The notes: a model not told the origin generated them from the sequence alone. DNA of 50,863 nucleotides from Terrimonas_B sp041743125 (GCA_041743125.1 JBGTNK010000126.1:1-50863); one strand, 5' to 3'; positions 33,699 through 43,137 are shown, numbered from the stretch's first letter. Program-made: numbers and translations.

Positions 33699-34709
33699 TC
33701 AGGCTTTTACTGTTTTTACAGTCTTAATGATGCGGGCTGCCACTTTATAGGGATCCGCTGCAGAATTGGGACGACGATCTTCCAAATATCCTTTCCATCC
33801 ATTGGCAGGTACGCCAACAGGAATACGTATAGATGCTCCACGGTCTGAAACACCATAACTGAAATCATGAATACTGGCCGTTTCATGCTTACCGGTTAAG
33901 CGAAGGTGATTGTCGGCTCCATATACTTCTATATGATCTTTAATCACCGGGCGGAAAGCCTCACAAACTTTGTCGAAAATGGCTTTGTCTCCTGCAGTTC
34001 TCAACAAACCATTAGAAAAGTTTGCATGCATGCCACTTCCATTCCAGTCCAGAGCACCAAGTGGTTTACAATGCCAGTTGATAGAAACTCCATATTTTTC
34101 ACCGATCCTTTCAAGCAAGTATCGGGCTAACCATATCTGGTCGCCTGCTCCTTTTGCACCTTTAGAAAATATCTGGAACTCCCACTGCCCTGTTGCCACT
34201 TCCGCATTGATGCCTTCAACATTTAATCCGGCATCCAGGCAAACGTCAAGATGTTCCTCAATAATATAACGGCCATAGGTATTGGCAGCTCCAACAGAAC
34301 AATAGTACGGACCCTGTGGGCTAGGGAAACCACCGGCGGGAAAGCCAAGCGGTCTGTTGGTTTTATTATCCCAAAGGAAATATTCCTGCTCAAAGCCAAA
34401 CCAAAAATCATTGTCATCATCTTCAATCATTGCACGTCCGTTAGACTCGTGGGGAGACCCATCAGAGTTTAACACTTCACACATTACCAGGTAGCCATTC
34501 TTACGCTGAGGATCTGGCACCACATATACAGGCTTTAATAAACAATCAGATGAACCACCAGGTGCTTGCTCAGTAGAAGATCCATCAAAACTCCAGTTGG
34601 ATAAATCTGATACCTTACCACTAAAATCTTTTTCAATTTTTGTCTTACTGCGAAGGCTTTGCGTTGGTTTGTATCCATCCAGCCAGACGTATTCAAGCTT
34701 TACTGCCAT
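33699..34709 (-). CDS. glnA: Glutamine synthetase type II (eukaryote-like)
   Basis: This 336-residue enzyme has the features of type II synthetases: LEYVWLDGYKPTQSLRSKT at the N-terminus, WSFDGSSTEQAPGGSSD, EDDDNDFWFGFEQEYF, EVATGQWEFQI, WNGSGMHANFS and LTGKHETA. Metal and substrate ligands in these motifs are intact. It makes the same product as the adjacent type III enzyme, so the cell holds at least two unrelated forms. Both the length and the motifs rule out type I. The regulation of the two cannot be read from the sequence, but the terminator between them suggests separate control. Confidence 0.96.
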   Translation of the reverse strand: MAVKLEYVWLDGYKPTQSLRSKTKIEKDFSGKVSDLSNWSFDGSSTEQAPGGSSDCLLKPVYVVPDPQRKNGYLVMCEVLNSDGSPHESNGRAMIEDDDNDFWFGFEQEYFLWDNKTNRPLGFPAGGFPSPQGPYYCSVGAANTYGRYIIEEHLDVCLDAGLNVEGINAEVATGQWEFQIFSKGAKGAGDQIWLARYLLERIGEKYGVSINWHCKPLGALDWNGSGMHANFSNGLLRTAGDKAIFDKVCEAFRPVIKDHIEVYGADNHLRLTGKHETASIHDFSYGVSDRGASIRIPVGVPANGWKGYLEDRRPNSAADPYKVAARIIKTVKTVKA

Positions 34710-34879
34710 AAAAATTAAGATTATTTTTTATTTATTTTGAATTTGAAGTGCAATTTTACGACAATATTGCCAAAAATGAGACCCAATTGTCAAAAAAAGT
34801 GATTCTTTTTGCCGTACAAATGGGTATTAGTCTTAAAATATTAAAAATAAATCAAGTTAACAATTATTATAATTCGTTT

Positions 34880-35725
34880 TTAGATAGCCGCTGTTTCACA
34901 AATGAAAGTGGGGGATATCCCGCTAGAGATGATGCGGTTTTGATAATCCTCAGGCAACAAGTTTCCTGTTAGCACCAGGGCTGTGTCAAGTCCAAATTTA
35001 TTACCACCTAATATATCGGTATGTAGGGTATCACCAACCATCAATATGTCCTTTTTATGAAGGCCCTGCGGGTGAAATTGTTTAATATAATCTAAAGCAA
35101 ACATGAAGATCTGGGAATCGGGTTTGCCAAAGCGGATAAATTTTCTCCCGGTAATGGATTCAATCATATATCCCAATCCACCAATGGCGATTCCTACATC
35201 TTTTTTTGACATGGGATAAGCGCCATCAGGATTAGCAATAATGGCGGGTATGGTTCGGCGCCGAAGAAGGTTTACGGCTTTATTTAGACCATCCATCCAA
35301 TCAAAACCTTCATCATCAAGCAGCACCAGGGCTGTAATGTCTTTTATGTTATCCTCATTCATATGTTGAAGCGGGAGAGTCTCCAATCCCGGATGTTCAA
35401 TATAGTGGGCAGAGTCCTCGGTACCCAGGTAGGCAACCAGACCCTGTTTTACTTTAAGATCAAGAAATTCCTTCGCAAGCATGCCTGACGAAATAATCTT
35501 GTCAGACGTGATATGAAATAATCCATTTTTGTGGTAGGATTCTGCTAACAGATCGGGGCTTCGGCTGGCATCGTTGGTAATAACGTAATAAGGCTTTTGA
35601 TTTTCATTCAACCATTCGAACGTTCTTTCAATACCCGGAATAAGGCCTTTATGGTTTTTTATAACGCCATAGGCATCAAAAAAAAACATTTTATAATTTT
35701 CCAATAAAGATTTTATGTCTGTCAT
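34880..35725 (-). CDS. HAD-superfamily hydrolase (subclass IIA, NagD-like) with DxY motif
   Basis: This 281-residue cytosolic protein has a HAD-IIA fold. Motif I is FFFDAYGVI with nucleophile Asp17; motif II is in YYVITNDASR; motif III Lys is in IRFGKPDSQIF; motif IV is LMVGDTLHTDILGGNKFG. Most HAD phosphatases have DxD in motif I. Here the second Asp, the general acid, is Tyr19. A group of HAD-IIA proteins has an aromatic residue at this position, so it may be a recognised subtype. Substrate unknown. The gene is 22 bases downstream of the kinase-like gene, so it may belong to the same transcript as that two-gene unit. Confidence 0.88.
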   Translation of the reverse strand: MTDIKSLLENYKMFFFDAYGVIKNHKGLIPGIERTFEWLNENQKPYYVITNDASRSPDLLAESYHKNGLFHITSDKIISSGMLAKEFLDLKVKQGLVAYLGTEDSAHYIEHPGLETLPLQHMNEDNIKDITALVLLDDEGFDWMDGLNKAVNLLRRRTIPAIIANPDGAYPMSKKDVGIAIGGLGYMIESITGRKFIRFGKPDSQIFMFALDYIKQFHPQGLHKKDILMVGDTLHTDILGGNKFGLDTALVLTGNLLPEDYQNRIISSGISPTFICETAAI

Positions 35726-35747
35726 AAACTTTTTATTGATTCATTTT

Positions 35748-36791
35748 TTATTTTCTGATCTTCAGATAGTCAATGATCTTTTCCGGATCAAAGTCCCTGT
35801 CTATCGATGGCAGGTAAATCTCTATCGCTTCCGAATATAGTTTTTTGGAATATTGTTCACTGAAGAAGTGGTTTCCATTCCTGATCACATAATTTAAAAT
35901 AAAAAAACGGTACACTTCCCTTAGAAACCGGATCTCATCGGCGATTAAAGGATTTATTTTATGATATTCGCTCAGGAAAAGAAGAAACCTTTTTTCCATC
36001 ATGGTACTAATTAAATAACTCCAGACTGTTTTATCTCCTATATCGCTTACCACCCGGCTAAAAAAATAAAAATCAAGCATTCGGCTGCTCATTCTGAACC
36101 AGTCGTAATCCCAACGGCTAAATAGTTGAAAATTATCAATCACAGAAAAATTGCCAATATTCCAGTCAATAAATACCGGGATGGTTTCAAAACTGCCGGC
36201 ATTGCATTTATTCCTGTTTTTCAAAAATTGTTCGCAATGATATTTTATTAATTTTACATGCTCCTTATTACTAAATTTCTTTTCGTCCGTTTCCAGTTGC
36301 ACTAACAAGCTATCAATATCCGTTCGCAAAGTTTTGCTGCTCCTTGGCAAAACGTTTCTTATGCGGCTGCAGGCCCGGTGAAATTTGGCGATCTGCCTTC
36401 CAAAACTTCTTATATGAGCTTCCTCCAGTCTTCGGGGCATAGGTTGCATCACACGGCTGGGATTATAGAAAACAACCCAGGCATCAACTTTACCACGTCT
36501 GTGGCGGTAAGTATATACCCTGTTATTCTTTAAAAGGCTTTTTGCAAGCAGGTTTTCAAATGGGTAGAGAAGGTTATTGGCCAGGGAATGGATGATCCGG
36601 TGATCTTCTTTAAAATATTCGTACTTCCCGAAAGTGGAAACTTTTGCTATAATAAAGTCTTCATCAGTAAAAGTGATTCGGAAAACCCGGTTGGTAGAAA
36701 CCATGGGGCTAATATCTTCAACGGATTTGATTAACCTGGATGAGTCATATCCTTTCCATGCAGCTTTTAATATGTCAGTATAATTGACCAT
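35748..36791 (-). CDS. Aminoglycoside-phosphotransferase-like (kinase-fold) protein
   Basis: This 347-residue protein has a kinase-like fold of the APH type. A catalytic-loop-like IDWNIGNF keeps the Asp and Asn of the HGDLHPGN pattern but lacks the leading His. RWDYDWF supplies the metal-binding DxD-like motif, and RMLDFYFFSR follows as in APH proteins. The N-terminal lobe (KVSTFGKYEYFKEDHRII) has a conserved-looking Lys and Glu. Substrate is unknown. It begins two bases after the membrane protein gene on the same strand, so the two are probably co-transcribed. Antibiotic resistance is not implied; such kinases commonly act on sugars or lipids. Confidence 0.72.
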   Translation of the reverse strand: MVNYTDILKAAWKGYDSSRLIKSVEDISPMVSTNRVFRITFTDEDFIIAKVSTFGKYEYFKEDHRIIHSLANNLLYPFENLLAKSLLKNNRVYTYRHRRGKVDAWVVFYNPSRVMQPMPRRLEEAHIRSFGRQIAKFHRACSRIRNVLPRSSKTLRTDIDSLLVQLETDEKKFSNKEHVKLIKYHCEQFLKNRNKCNAGSFETIPVFIDWNIGNFSVIDNFQLFSRWDYDWFRMSSRMLDFYFFSRVVSDIGDKTVWSYLISTMMEKRFLLFLSEYHKINPLIADEIRFLREVYRFFILNYVIRNGNHFFSEQYSKKLYSEAIEIYLPSIDRDFDPEKIIDYLKIRK

Positions 36792-36793
36792 GT

Positions 36794-38086
36794 TTAATTT
36801 GTGACTTGACTTTTTTTATATTTTCCTGAGAAAAATTCTGTAATTGTTTTCCAGTCTGTTTGTGCGGACATCACTCCTACCAATAAGGGAAGGATGATAC
36901 TCCGGTACCGGACAATAGCTCCCAGGTTATTAACACTAAATCCTATGGCAAGCAAGAGCGATATGGAAAAAAAGACACAGAAATAAAGCGTATTCTTCGA
37001 AAACGTCACCTTCCATTTACGAAATAGTAAAAAAAGAAGGAAGAGGAGTAAAATCAGTTCAGTTTCTACAGCCGCTGCAAGAGATAATAAATGATGGACA
37101 TCTCCTGGATAAGGCCTAACAGAGGATAGGGTAATAGCCTGAGGCGCATTTATAAGAAAGCTTATGGCAGTGGGTTCAAGTGTGCGGATGGGTATACTTG
37201 AATGGCCAACATTATTTATAAAGGCCAGTTGCTTACTAACTACCGCCTGGGGAAAATCAAGCCGGGAATCTGCATAACGAAGTGTAAAAAAGGCGACTAC
37301 ACAAAGCAGGTAAACGGAAAAAAAACTTGCCAGTCTGTACTGGGGCCATTGGTTGGAAATAACCCAGGCAATTACTGCCGGAATAATGATAACCAGGATA
37401 AAATTTCTCAGTAACAGCAAAATAAAAAGGCCCAGTATTATGCCCGTCCACCTTTTTATACCAAACTTTTTTTCTTTATGTGCAAAGTAGATATGGTAAA
37501 TAATAAGGGCAATGCCGGTAAATATGAGTCCTTCTTTATGGATGCCGCTTGACCAATAAAGAAATGACGGGACAAGGAAAGTGGTGACGAGCAGGAGATT
37601 TTTTTGGTTCGGGAAAACATCAGTCATTACTCTATAAAAGGCCATAGGACCAAAGAGGGAAATAAATGCATAAAAAACAACATTGACATAATAATGACCA
37701 AAGCTAAATATATCGATGATGGATAATGTTTTAGTAAATACATTCGATTTCAGGTCGTTCCAATAAGAATTTTTCGAAGCAAAAAAACCTGCAATGCCAT
37801 CATTGTCATATGGGTCAATAAATAAAGTAGTAAAATACTCCTTCGGATTGTTTTGGAGGATCTGGTATTCAATTAAGCTATTATGATGAAAGTTCCAGGT
37901 GTCAACCATCTGTGCAAAGCCACCATAAAAATGTCCCATCCAGCCATAAAATATTCCGGCAATAACTTTCAGCAAAAAAATAATAACCAACTGGGGATTG
38001 CTTAAACCCGTTTTTGAAAAAAATCGGGTTTTAGTCGTCAACCATGCAAACAAAACCAGGTAACCAATAAAAAGAAGGTACTCCAA
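36794..38086 (-). CDS. Polytopic membrane protein, glycosyltransferase- or polymerase-like
   Basis: This 430-residue protein has about ten hydrophobic helices with a large loop of polar and aromatic residues at about 55-120 (YGGFAQMVDTWNFHHNS, LFIDPYDND). The layout of an early soluble loop and later membrane helices, and the motif YRSIILPLLVG near the end, resembles O-antigen polymerases and membrane glycosyltransferases. I cannot assign a family. It precedes the APH-like gene with a two-base gap. A role in polysaccharide or glycolipid assembly is inference from topology only. Confidence 0.62.
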   Translation of the reverse strand: MEYLLFIGYLVLFAWLTTKTRFFSKTGLSNPQLVIIFLLKVIAGIFYGWMGHFYGGFAQMVDTWNFHHNSLIEYQILQNNPKEYFTTLFIDPYDNDGIAGFFASKNSYWNDLKSNVFTKTLSIIDIFSFGHYYVNVVFYAFISLFGPMAFYRVMTDVFPNQKNLLLVTTFLVPSFLYWSSGIHKEGLIFTGIALIIYHIYFAHKEKKFGIKRWTGIILGLFILLLLRNFILVIIIPAVIAWVISNQWPQYRLASFFSVYLLCVVAFFTLRYADSRLDFPQAVVSKQLAFINNVGHSSIPIRTLEPTAISFLINAPQAITLSSVRPYPGDVHHLLSLAAAVETELILLLFLLFLLFRKWKVTFSKNTLYFCVFFSISLLLAIGFSVNNLGAIVRYRSIILPLLVGVMSAQTDWKTITEFFSGKYKKSQVTN

Positions 38087-38293
38087 GAAGTAATAGGTTT
38101 AGCCTTGCAAAATAACTATTATTAGTCAGAAGTAATTTATCAATAGTCAGGGGAGTAGATAGTAAATAAAATTTTCCAAAAGAAAATAAAATGGGAAAAG
38201 GAATTTAATATGATAAAGCCGGCGCCTAAATGTATAATAAGAAAAAGTGCCTTTCCTCTTCGGGCCGATCCAACTTCATACTTTGTATTTCCG

Positions 38294-38301
38294 TAGTTTT
38301 G
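38294..38301 (+). promoter_or_regulatory. Promoter -7 element of purL
   Basis: TAGTTTTG is an exact TAnnTTTG match, 42 bases upstream of the chosen purL ATG. It lies inside the longer reading frame, so it supports the shorter start. Confidence 0.6.
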
Positions 38302-38343
38302 CTGCCATTAAAACAGCGGCATTTTCAATCTATACTATTTTTA

Positions 38344-40575
38344 ATGGAAATCACAGCAAAAACAGCACAGCAACTCCGTCTTACTGAAGAAGAATTTGAA
38401 TTAATACAACAAAAGCTGGGCAGGCTTCCAAATTTTAATGAGCTGTGTGCATTTTCTGCCATGTGGAGTGAGCATTGCAGTTATAAAAATTCCATTAAAT
38501 GGCTGAAAACTCTTCCCCGTGAAGGCGGAAAAATGTTGGTAAAGGCTGGCGAAGAAAATGCCGGGCTTATGGATATTGGTGAAGGCCTGGGTGTCGTTTT
38601 TAAAATTGAATCTCACAATCATCCATCCGCTATTGAGCCATTCCAGGGAGCTGCAACAGGTGTAGGCGGTATACACCGGGATATTTTTACCATGGGCGCC
38701 CGACCAATTGCTGCCCTAAATTCTTTGCGTTTTGGAAACCTTGAAGAAGATAAAACGCAGCATCTTCTTTCCGGTGTTGTTCATGGTATTGGTCATTATG
38801 GAAATTGTTTTGGAGTGCCTACAGTGGGTGGCGAAATTTATTTTGATAATTGCTATCACACAAATCCGCTGGTGAATGCAATGAGCGTTGGAATTGTGAG
38901 GGCTGGAGAAACGGTTTCAGCTACTGCGTTGGGAAAAGGCAATCCTGTAATGTTTGTAGGGAGTGCTACTGGTAAAGATGGCATTGGCGGTGCATCATTT
39001 GCTTCGGCTGATATAACTGCAGAAAGTGCCCAGGATTTACCAGCTGTACAGGTGGGTGATCCGTTCCAGGAAAAGAAATTACTGGAAGCCTGCCTGGAAG
39101 TTATTCAAACGGGTGCAGTGGTTGGTATGCAGGATATGGGAGCTGCCGGTATTATTTGTTCTACCGCTGAGATGAGTGCCAAAGGTGAAGTGGGTATGCG
39201 GATTGACCTGGATAAAGTGCCTGCCAGGCAACAAAATATGAAAGCCTGGGAATTATTGTTGAGTGAAAGCCAGGAAAGAATGTTATTGGTGGCGGAAAAA
39301 GGGAAAGAAGATCTGGTCATCAAAGTTTTTGAAAAATGGGATCTTCCGTGTTCTGTAATTGGCGAGGTAACAGATGATGGTGCTCTGAATTTTTATGTGG
39401 ACGGGGAATTAGAAGCATCATTACCTGCTCATGAACTGGTATTAGGGGGTGGTGCCCCACAATACGACAGGCCCTACAAAGAGCCTGCTTATTTTAATAA
39501 AATAAAGAATTTTAATCCATCATCGGTTCCCGTACCCAATAACCTAAAAACTATAGCGGAAAAAATCGTTCAATTGCCTTCAATTGCATCCAAGCGTTGG
39601 ATATATAACCAATATGATAGCATGGTAGGTACGGCCAATACATCAACCAATAGTCCTTCGGACGCAGCAGTTGTGGCCGTAAAAGGATCAAGCAAGGGGC
39701 TGGCCATTACTACAGATTGCAATAGCCGGTATGTATATGCTGATCCATATAAAGGTGCAATGATAGCAGTAAGTGAAGCGGCCAGAAATATTGTGTGTAG
39801 CGGTGGTCAGCCGCTTGGCGTTACCAATTGCTTAAATTTTGGTAACCCTTATGATCCGGAAGTATATTACCAGTTCGTTCATGCCATTAAGGGTATGGGG
39901 GATGCCTGCCGGAAATTTGATACACCGGTTACAGGTGGTAATGTTAGTTTCTACAACCAAAATCCTGACGGCCCCGTTTATCCTACGCCGACTATTGGGA
40001 TGGTGGGCTTATTAGAAGACTGTAAGAATAAAATGACATTGGATTTTAAAAAGGAAGGAGATGTCCTTTATTTGTTGGGCCAATCTAAAAATGATATTAA
40101 CTGCTCTGAATACTTGCATAAAATTGTAGGGGAAGCTTATTCACCGGCCCCTCATTTTGAACTGGAAGAAGAGTTTACTTTGCAACAAAAATTGAGCGAG
40201 ATCATTACGAAAAAAATGATACGCTCAGCACATGATATAAGCGAAGGCGGCTTGTTTGTAAGTTTATGTGAAAGCGGGTTTAACCGGGAACTGGGCTTTT
40301 CTGTTATTTCCAATATCAGCTATAGAAAGGATGCATGGCTTTTTGGTGAGTCGCAAAGCCGGGTATTGGTAAGTGTATCCCTGGTAAAGGTGAATGAATT
40401 TGAAGCCATGCTGGGAAATCTACCTTTCGAAAAAATAGGAGTGGTAACAACCGGTGAAATCGTGATGGATGGAGATTTCTGGGGAACCATTGATTGGTGG
40501 AAGGATAGTTATGATACTTCCATCGAAAATTATCTATTGAAGGAAGAAGCTGGTTCTGCTTTAACCTCCATTTAA
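38344..40575 (+). CDS. purL: Phosphoribosylformylglycinamidine synthase subunit PurL
   Basis: This 743-residue enzyme is the small-type FGAM synthase II. With PurQ and PurS it converts FGAR to FGAM in purine synthesis. Motifs: CAFSAMWSEHCSYKNS and SHNHPSAIEPFQGAATGVGG, then GAAGIICSTAEMS, GGAPQYDR and the second-half repeat SDAAVVAVKGSSKG and VTNCLNFGNP. Length matches the small PurL class, not the 1,300-residue fused form. The ATG at 38344 (MEITAKTAQQLRLTEEEFE) is preferred because homologues begin here and the promoter lies between it and the upstream Met at 38230. No other pur gene is in the window. Confidence 0.97.
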   Translation: MEITAKTAQQLRLTEEEFELIQQKLGRLPNFNELCAFSAMWSEHCSYKNSIKWLKTLPREGGKMLVKAGEENAGLMDIGEGLGVVFKIESHNHPSAIEPFQGAATGVGGIHRDIFTMGARPIAALNSLRFGNLEEDKTQHLLSGVVHGIGHYGNCFGVPTVGGEIYFDNCYHTNPLVNAMSVGIVRAGETVSATALGKGNPVMFVGSATGKDGIGGASFASADITAESAQDLPAVQVGDPFQEKKLLEACLEVIQTGAVVGMQDMGAAGIICSTAEMSAKGEVGMRIDLDKVPARQQNMKAWELLLSESQERMLLVAEKGKEDLVIKVFEKWDLPCSVIGEVTDDGALNFYVDGELEASLPAHELVLGGGAPQYDRPYKEPAYFNKIKNFNPSSVPVPNNLKTIAEKIVQLPSIASKRWIYNQYDSMVGTANTSTNSPSDAAVVAVKGSSKGLAITTDCNSRYVYADPYKGAMIAVSEAARNIVCSGGQPLGVTNCLNFGNPYDPEVYYQFVHAIKGMGDACRKFDTPVTGGNVSFYNQNPDGPVYPTPTIGMVGLLEDCKNKMTLDFKKEGDVLYLLGQSKNDINCSEYLHKIVGEAYSPAPHFELEEEFTLQQKLSEIITKKMIRSAHDISEGGLFVSLCESGFNRELGFSVISNISYRKDAWLFGESQSRVLVSVSLVKVNEFEAMLGNLPFEKIGVVTTGEIVMDGDFWGTIDWWKDSYDTSIENYLLKEEAGSALTSI

Positions 40576-40590
40576 AAATCAGTAATAATT

Positions 40591-40635
40591 AAAATAGGGA
40601 AAAGGGGCCATTCAATAACTCCCTTTCCCTATTTT
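40591..40635. terminator. Bidirectional terminator between purL and the fasciclin gene
   Basis: An inverted repeat (AAAATAGGGAAAaGGG, from 40591, with CCCTTTCCCTATTTT at 40621-40635), one bulge, lies between converging genes and has A/T-rich ends on both sides. Confidence 0.85.
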
Positions 40636-40655
40636 GTACGAACTAAAAATGATAT

Positions 40656-41252
40656 TTATTTCGAAGGCATCAGCACGTCGTCTATAACATAGGTTACTCC
40701 ATTGCTGGAAATAACATCAGCAATAGTAATATTTGCTTTGTTTACTGTCCATTTGCCATCTTTATATCCAATGGTCAGGTCTTCTCCCTGCACGGTTTTT
40801 AATTTTTGACCGTCCTTAAGATCAGTTGATTTATAAGCACCCGCTACTACATGATAGGTAAGCACCTTGGTCAAATCTGCTTTCATTTCGGGTTTTAATA
40901 AATTATCAACGGCACCTTCCGGTAATTTATTAAATGCTTCATTAGTTGGAGCAAATACGGTGAAGGGTCCGGAACCTTTTAAAGTTTCCACCAGGCCTGC
41001 AGCTTTTACCGCAGCTACCAGGGTAGTATGGTCTGAAGAATTAACCGCATTATCTACTATATCCTTTGACGGCACCATGTTAGCACCCCCAACCATTACC
41101 CCGGCTTCCTCTTTTGGCTGTTCCATAGTAGTATGATCAGTGGTCACCATTGTGTCTTTTTCCTCACTGCTTGCGCTTTCATTAGTACATGATGTAAAAA
41201 GAGCACCTGAAATAAGAGATGCTGTAAACAGCAACTTGATTTTACTTTGCAT
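40656..41252 (-). CDS. Fasciclin-domain lipoprotein
   Basis: This 198-residue protein begins with a lipoprotein signal (MQSKIKLLFTASLISGALFTSC), Cys22 being the lipidation site. A polar, acidic linker follows to about residue 60. Residues about 60-198 form one fasciclin (FAS1) domain with GSGPFTVFAPTNEAFNKLP, LTKVLTYHVVAGAY and the closing VIDDVLMPSK. FAS1 domains mediate adhesion or bind ligands at the cell surface. The ATG at 41252 is preferred over 41294 because it starts directly with the signal. It converges with purL and is divergent from proC. Confidence 0.92.
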   Translation of the reverse strand: MQSKIKLLFTASLISGALFTSCTNESASSEEKDTMVTTDHTTMEQPKEEAGVMVGGANMVPSKDIVDNAVNSSDHTTLVAAVKAAGLVETLKGSGPFTVFAPTNEAFNKLPEGAVDNLLKPEMKADLTKVLTYHVVAGAYKSTDLKDGQKLKTVQGEDLTIGYKDGKWTVNKANITIADVISSNGVTYVIDDVLMPSK

Positions 41253-41291
41253 AAAAATTGATTTTGATTTGTAAAGTGGCATATACGAACG

Positions 41292-41299
41292 CAAAGGTT
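41292..41299 (-). promoter_or_regulatory. Possible promoter element of the fasciclin gene
   Basis: Minus-strand AACCTTTG matches seven of the eight positions of the TAnnTTTG octamer, about 40 bases upstream of the ATG. Confidence 0.4.
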
Positions 41300-41396
41300 T
41301 CCTGGTTTTCGTTTTATTGAAATTTGCTGAAAGATTTTGTATTCATCAATCATCTCATGGTGCTCTATTTTATATTCCTGGCTGCGTATCTTTATA

Positions 41397-41404
41397 AAAA
41401 TTCG
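41397..41404 (+). promoter_or_regulatory. Possible promoter element of proC
   Basis: TATCTTTA, seven of eight positions, ends three bases before the proC ATG at 41408, so the transcript may be leaderless or nearly so. Confidence 0.45.
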
Positions 41405-41407
41405 TAA

Positions 41408-42202
41408 ATGGGAAAAAAAATAACCATCATTGGAGGTGGCAACCTGGGTACTGCAATAGCTGAAGGGTTATTAATTAGTAAATTCAGTAATGCCTCTGAT
41501 TTAATTATTACCAAGCGAAATACGGCTACTCTTCACTTATTAAAAGATGGCGGAGTGGAGGTCACTGATAATAATAGTGAGGCAGTGAGAAAAAGTGAAG
41601 TTATTATCCTTGCTGTAAAGCCTTTCCAGGTGGATGAAGTTTTGGCTGGAATAAGAGATGATCTTGCGCCTGGTAAAATTCTTATTTCTGTTGTTACCGG
41701 AGTGCTTATTAGCGAAATGGAAAATATAGTCAATAAAAAAATAAGCTATTTCCGGGCCATGCCCAATACGGCCGTTGCCATCCGGCAGAGCATGACTTGC
41801 ATATGCAGTAAGGATTCAGCTGCGGAAACCACTAAATATGTAAATGACCTTTTTAGTACAGTAGGCAAAGTAGTTACGATCGATGAAAAATTAATGGAAG
41901 CAGCTACCATACTGGCCGCCTGTGGTACCGCTTACGCCATGAGGTATATCCGTGCAAATATTCAGGGTGGAATTGAAATCGGTTTTGATGCCGCTACCGC
42001 TTCCCTTATAGCAGCTCAAACTGTAAATGGAGCAGCCGAATTATTATTACAAAAAGGAGCACATCCGGAACAGGAAATTGATAAAGTAACAACACCAAAA
42101 GGTTGCACAATAGCAGGATTGAATGAAATGGAACACCGTGGATTTAGTTCCTCTTTGATACGGGGAATAGTAGCGAGCTACAGAAAAATTGCAAAAGATT
42201 AA
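41408..42202 (+). CDS. proC: Pyrroline-5-carboxylate reductase
   Basis: This 264-residue enzyme reduces pyrroline-5-carboxylate to proline with NAD(P)H, the last step of proline synthesis. The Rossmann start IGGGNLGTAIAEGLL (8-22) binds the cofactor. FRAMPNTAVAIRQSMTCI is the family signature, and VTTPKGCTIAGLNEME near the C-terminus matches the proC substrate loop. Length is normal (260-280). It stands alone, divergent from the fasciclin gene and converging with the pirin gene, which ends 32 bases away. Confidence 0.96.
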   Translation: MGKKITIIGGGNLGTAIAEGLLISKFSNASDLIITKRNTATLHLLKDGGVEVTDNNSEAVRKSEVIILAVKPFQVDEVLAGIRDDLAPGKILISVVTGVLISEMENIVNKKISYFRAMPNTAVAIRQSMTCICSKDSAAETTKYVNDLFSTVGKVVTIDEKLMEAATILAACGTAYAMRYIRANIQGGIEIGFDAATASLIAAQTVNGAAELLLQKGAHPEQEIDKVTTPKGCTIAGLNEMEHRGFSSSLIRGIVASYRKIAKD

Positions 42203-42234
42203 ACCAGGAAATATATTCGGCTAATTAAACTGGC

Positions 42235-43137
42235 CTATTCCTCCAATACGCCAAATTTCCCGGCGCTTACATCTGCAATAGCTTGTTCCAATTCTTCCCA
42301 CTTATTCATTAGAAAGGGACCATATTGAGCAATAGGTTCATTGATGGGCTCTCCGGAGAGTAGAAGTATGGTGCTGTCCTCGTTGGTTTTAATGGCTAAT
42401 TTTTCTCCGTCATTCTTAAAAAGTACAAAATGATCTGCGGGTACGTTACTGTCATTTATTGTTGCACTTCCCTCCACCATTAATAACCCGGTATTGAAAT
42501 GTGTTGGAAAACTTAATTCTAATTGCGCATCTTTTTTTAACCTGGCATTGTAAACCTGCATAGGCGTAAATGTAAAAGCCGGCCCTTTTACCACGTTTCC
42601 TGCATCATCAGGTGTATTAAATTCACCAGCTATGATTTCAAGGACACCTTTATTACCGGGTAAAATGTATGTGCCCATCATTTTATTTGTTATTTCCTGG
42701 TATTTGGGAGCTGTCATCTTAAATTTAGCGGGGAGATTTACCCACAATTGAACCATCTGGAATAAGCCACCCTGCCTGCTGAATTCCTGTTCATGATATT
42801 CTTTATGCAAAAGGCCGGATGCTGCTGTCATCCATTGCACATCACCTTCCCCAATTATACCGCTATTGCCATAACTGTCATGATGCGCAATACGGCCATG
42901 ATAGGCGATAGTCACTGTTTCAAAACCCCGGTGTGGATGCACTCCAACACCCCTCGGCTCATTTCTTGGTGCAAATTCAATCCTGGCATTATAGTCCAAT
43001 AGAAAGAAAGGACTCATCCTTTTTTTATCTACCAGCTTATTACCTGGGAAAAAACTATGCACCCTGAATCCATCGCCTACCATATGTGGATCGGGTGGAG
43101 CTATTATAGCCTCAATTGTTTTTTGCGTAGTACTCAT
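42235..43137 (-). CDS. Pirin family protein
   Basis: This 300-residue bicupin has the pirin N-terminal motif FFLLDYNARIEF and the metal-binding set His67, His69 (VGVHPHRG), His111 and Glu113 (LLHKEYHE). These match the H-x-H...H-x-E ligands of characterised pirins. The second cupin spans about 190-285. Some pirins have quercetinase activity, and others act as redox-sensing regulators; which applies here is unknown. It follows another pirin-like gene on the same strand with a 19-base gap, so co-transcription is likely. Confidence 0.92.
   Translation of the reverse strand: MSTTQKTIEAIIAPPDPHMVGDGFRVHSFFPGNKLVDKKRMSPFFLLDYNARIEFAPRNEPRGVGVHPHRGFETVTIAYHGRIAHHDSYGNSGIIGEGDVQWMTAASGLLHKEYHEQEFSRQGGLFQMVQLWVNLPAKFKMTAPKYQEITNKMMGTYILPGNKGVLEIIAGEFNTPDDAGNVVKGPAFTFTPMQVYNARLKKDAQLELSFPTHFNTGLLMVEGSATINDSNVPADHFVLFKNDGEKLAIKTNEDSTILLLSGEPINEPIAQYGPFLMNKWEELEQAIADVSAGKFGVLEE

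Noticed and set aside
38230..38343. N-terminal extension of purL by 38 residues
   Set aside because: The extension matches no PurL, and an exact promoter element lies within it, downstream of the earlier Met.
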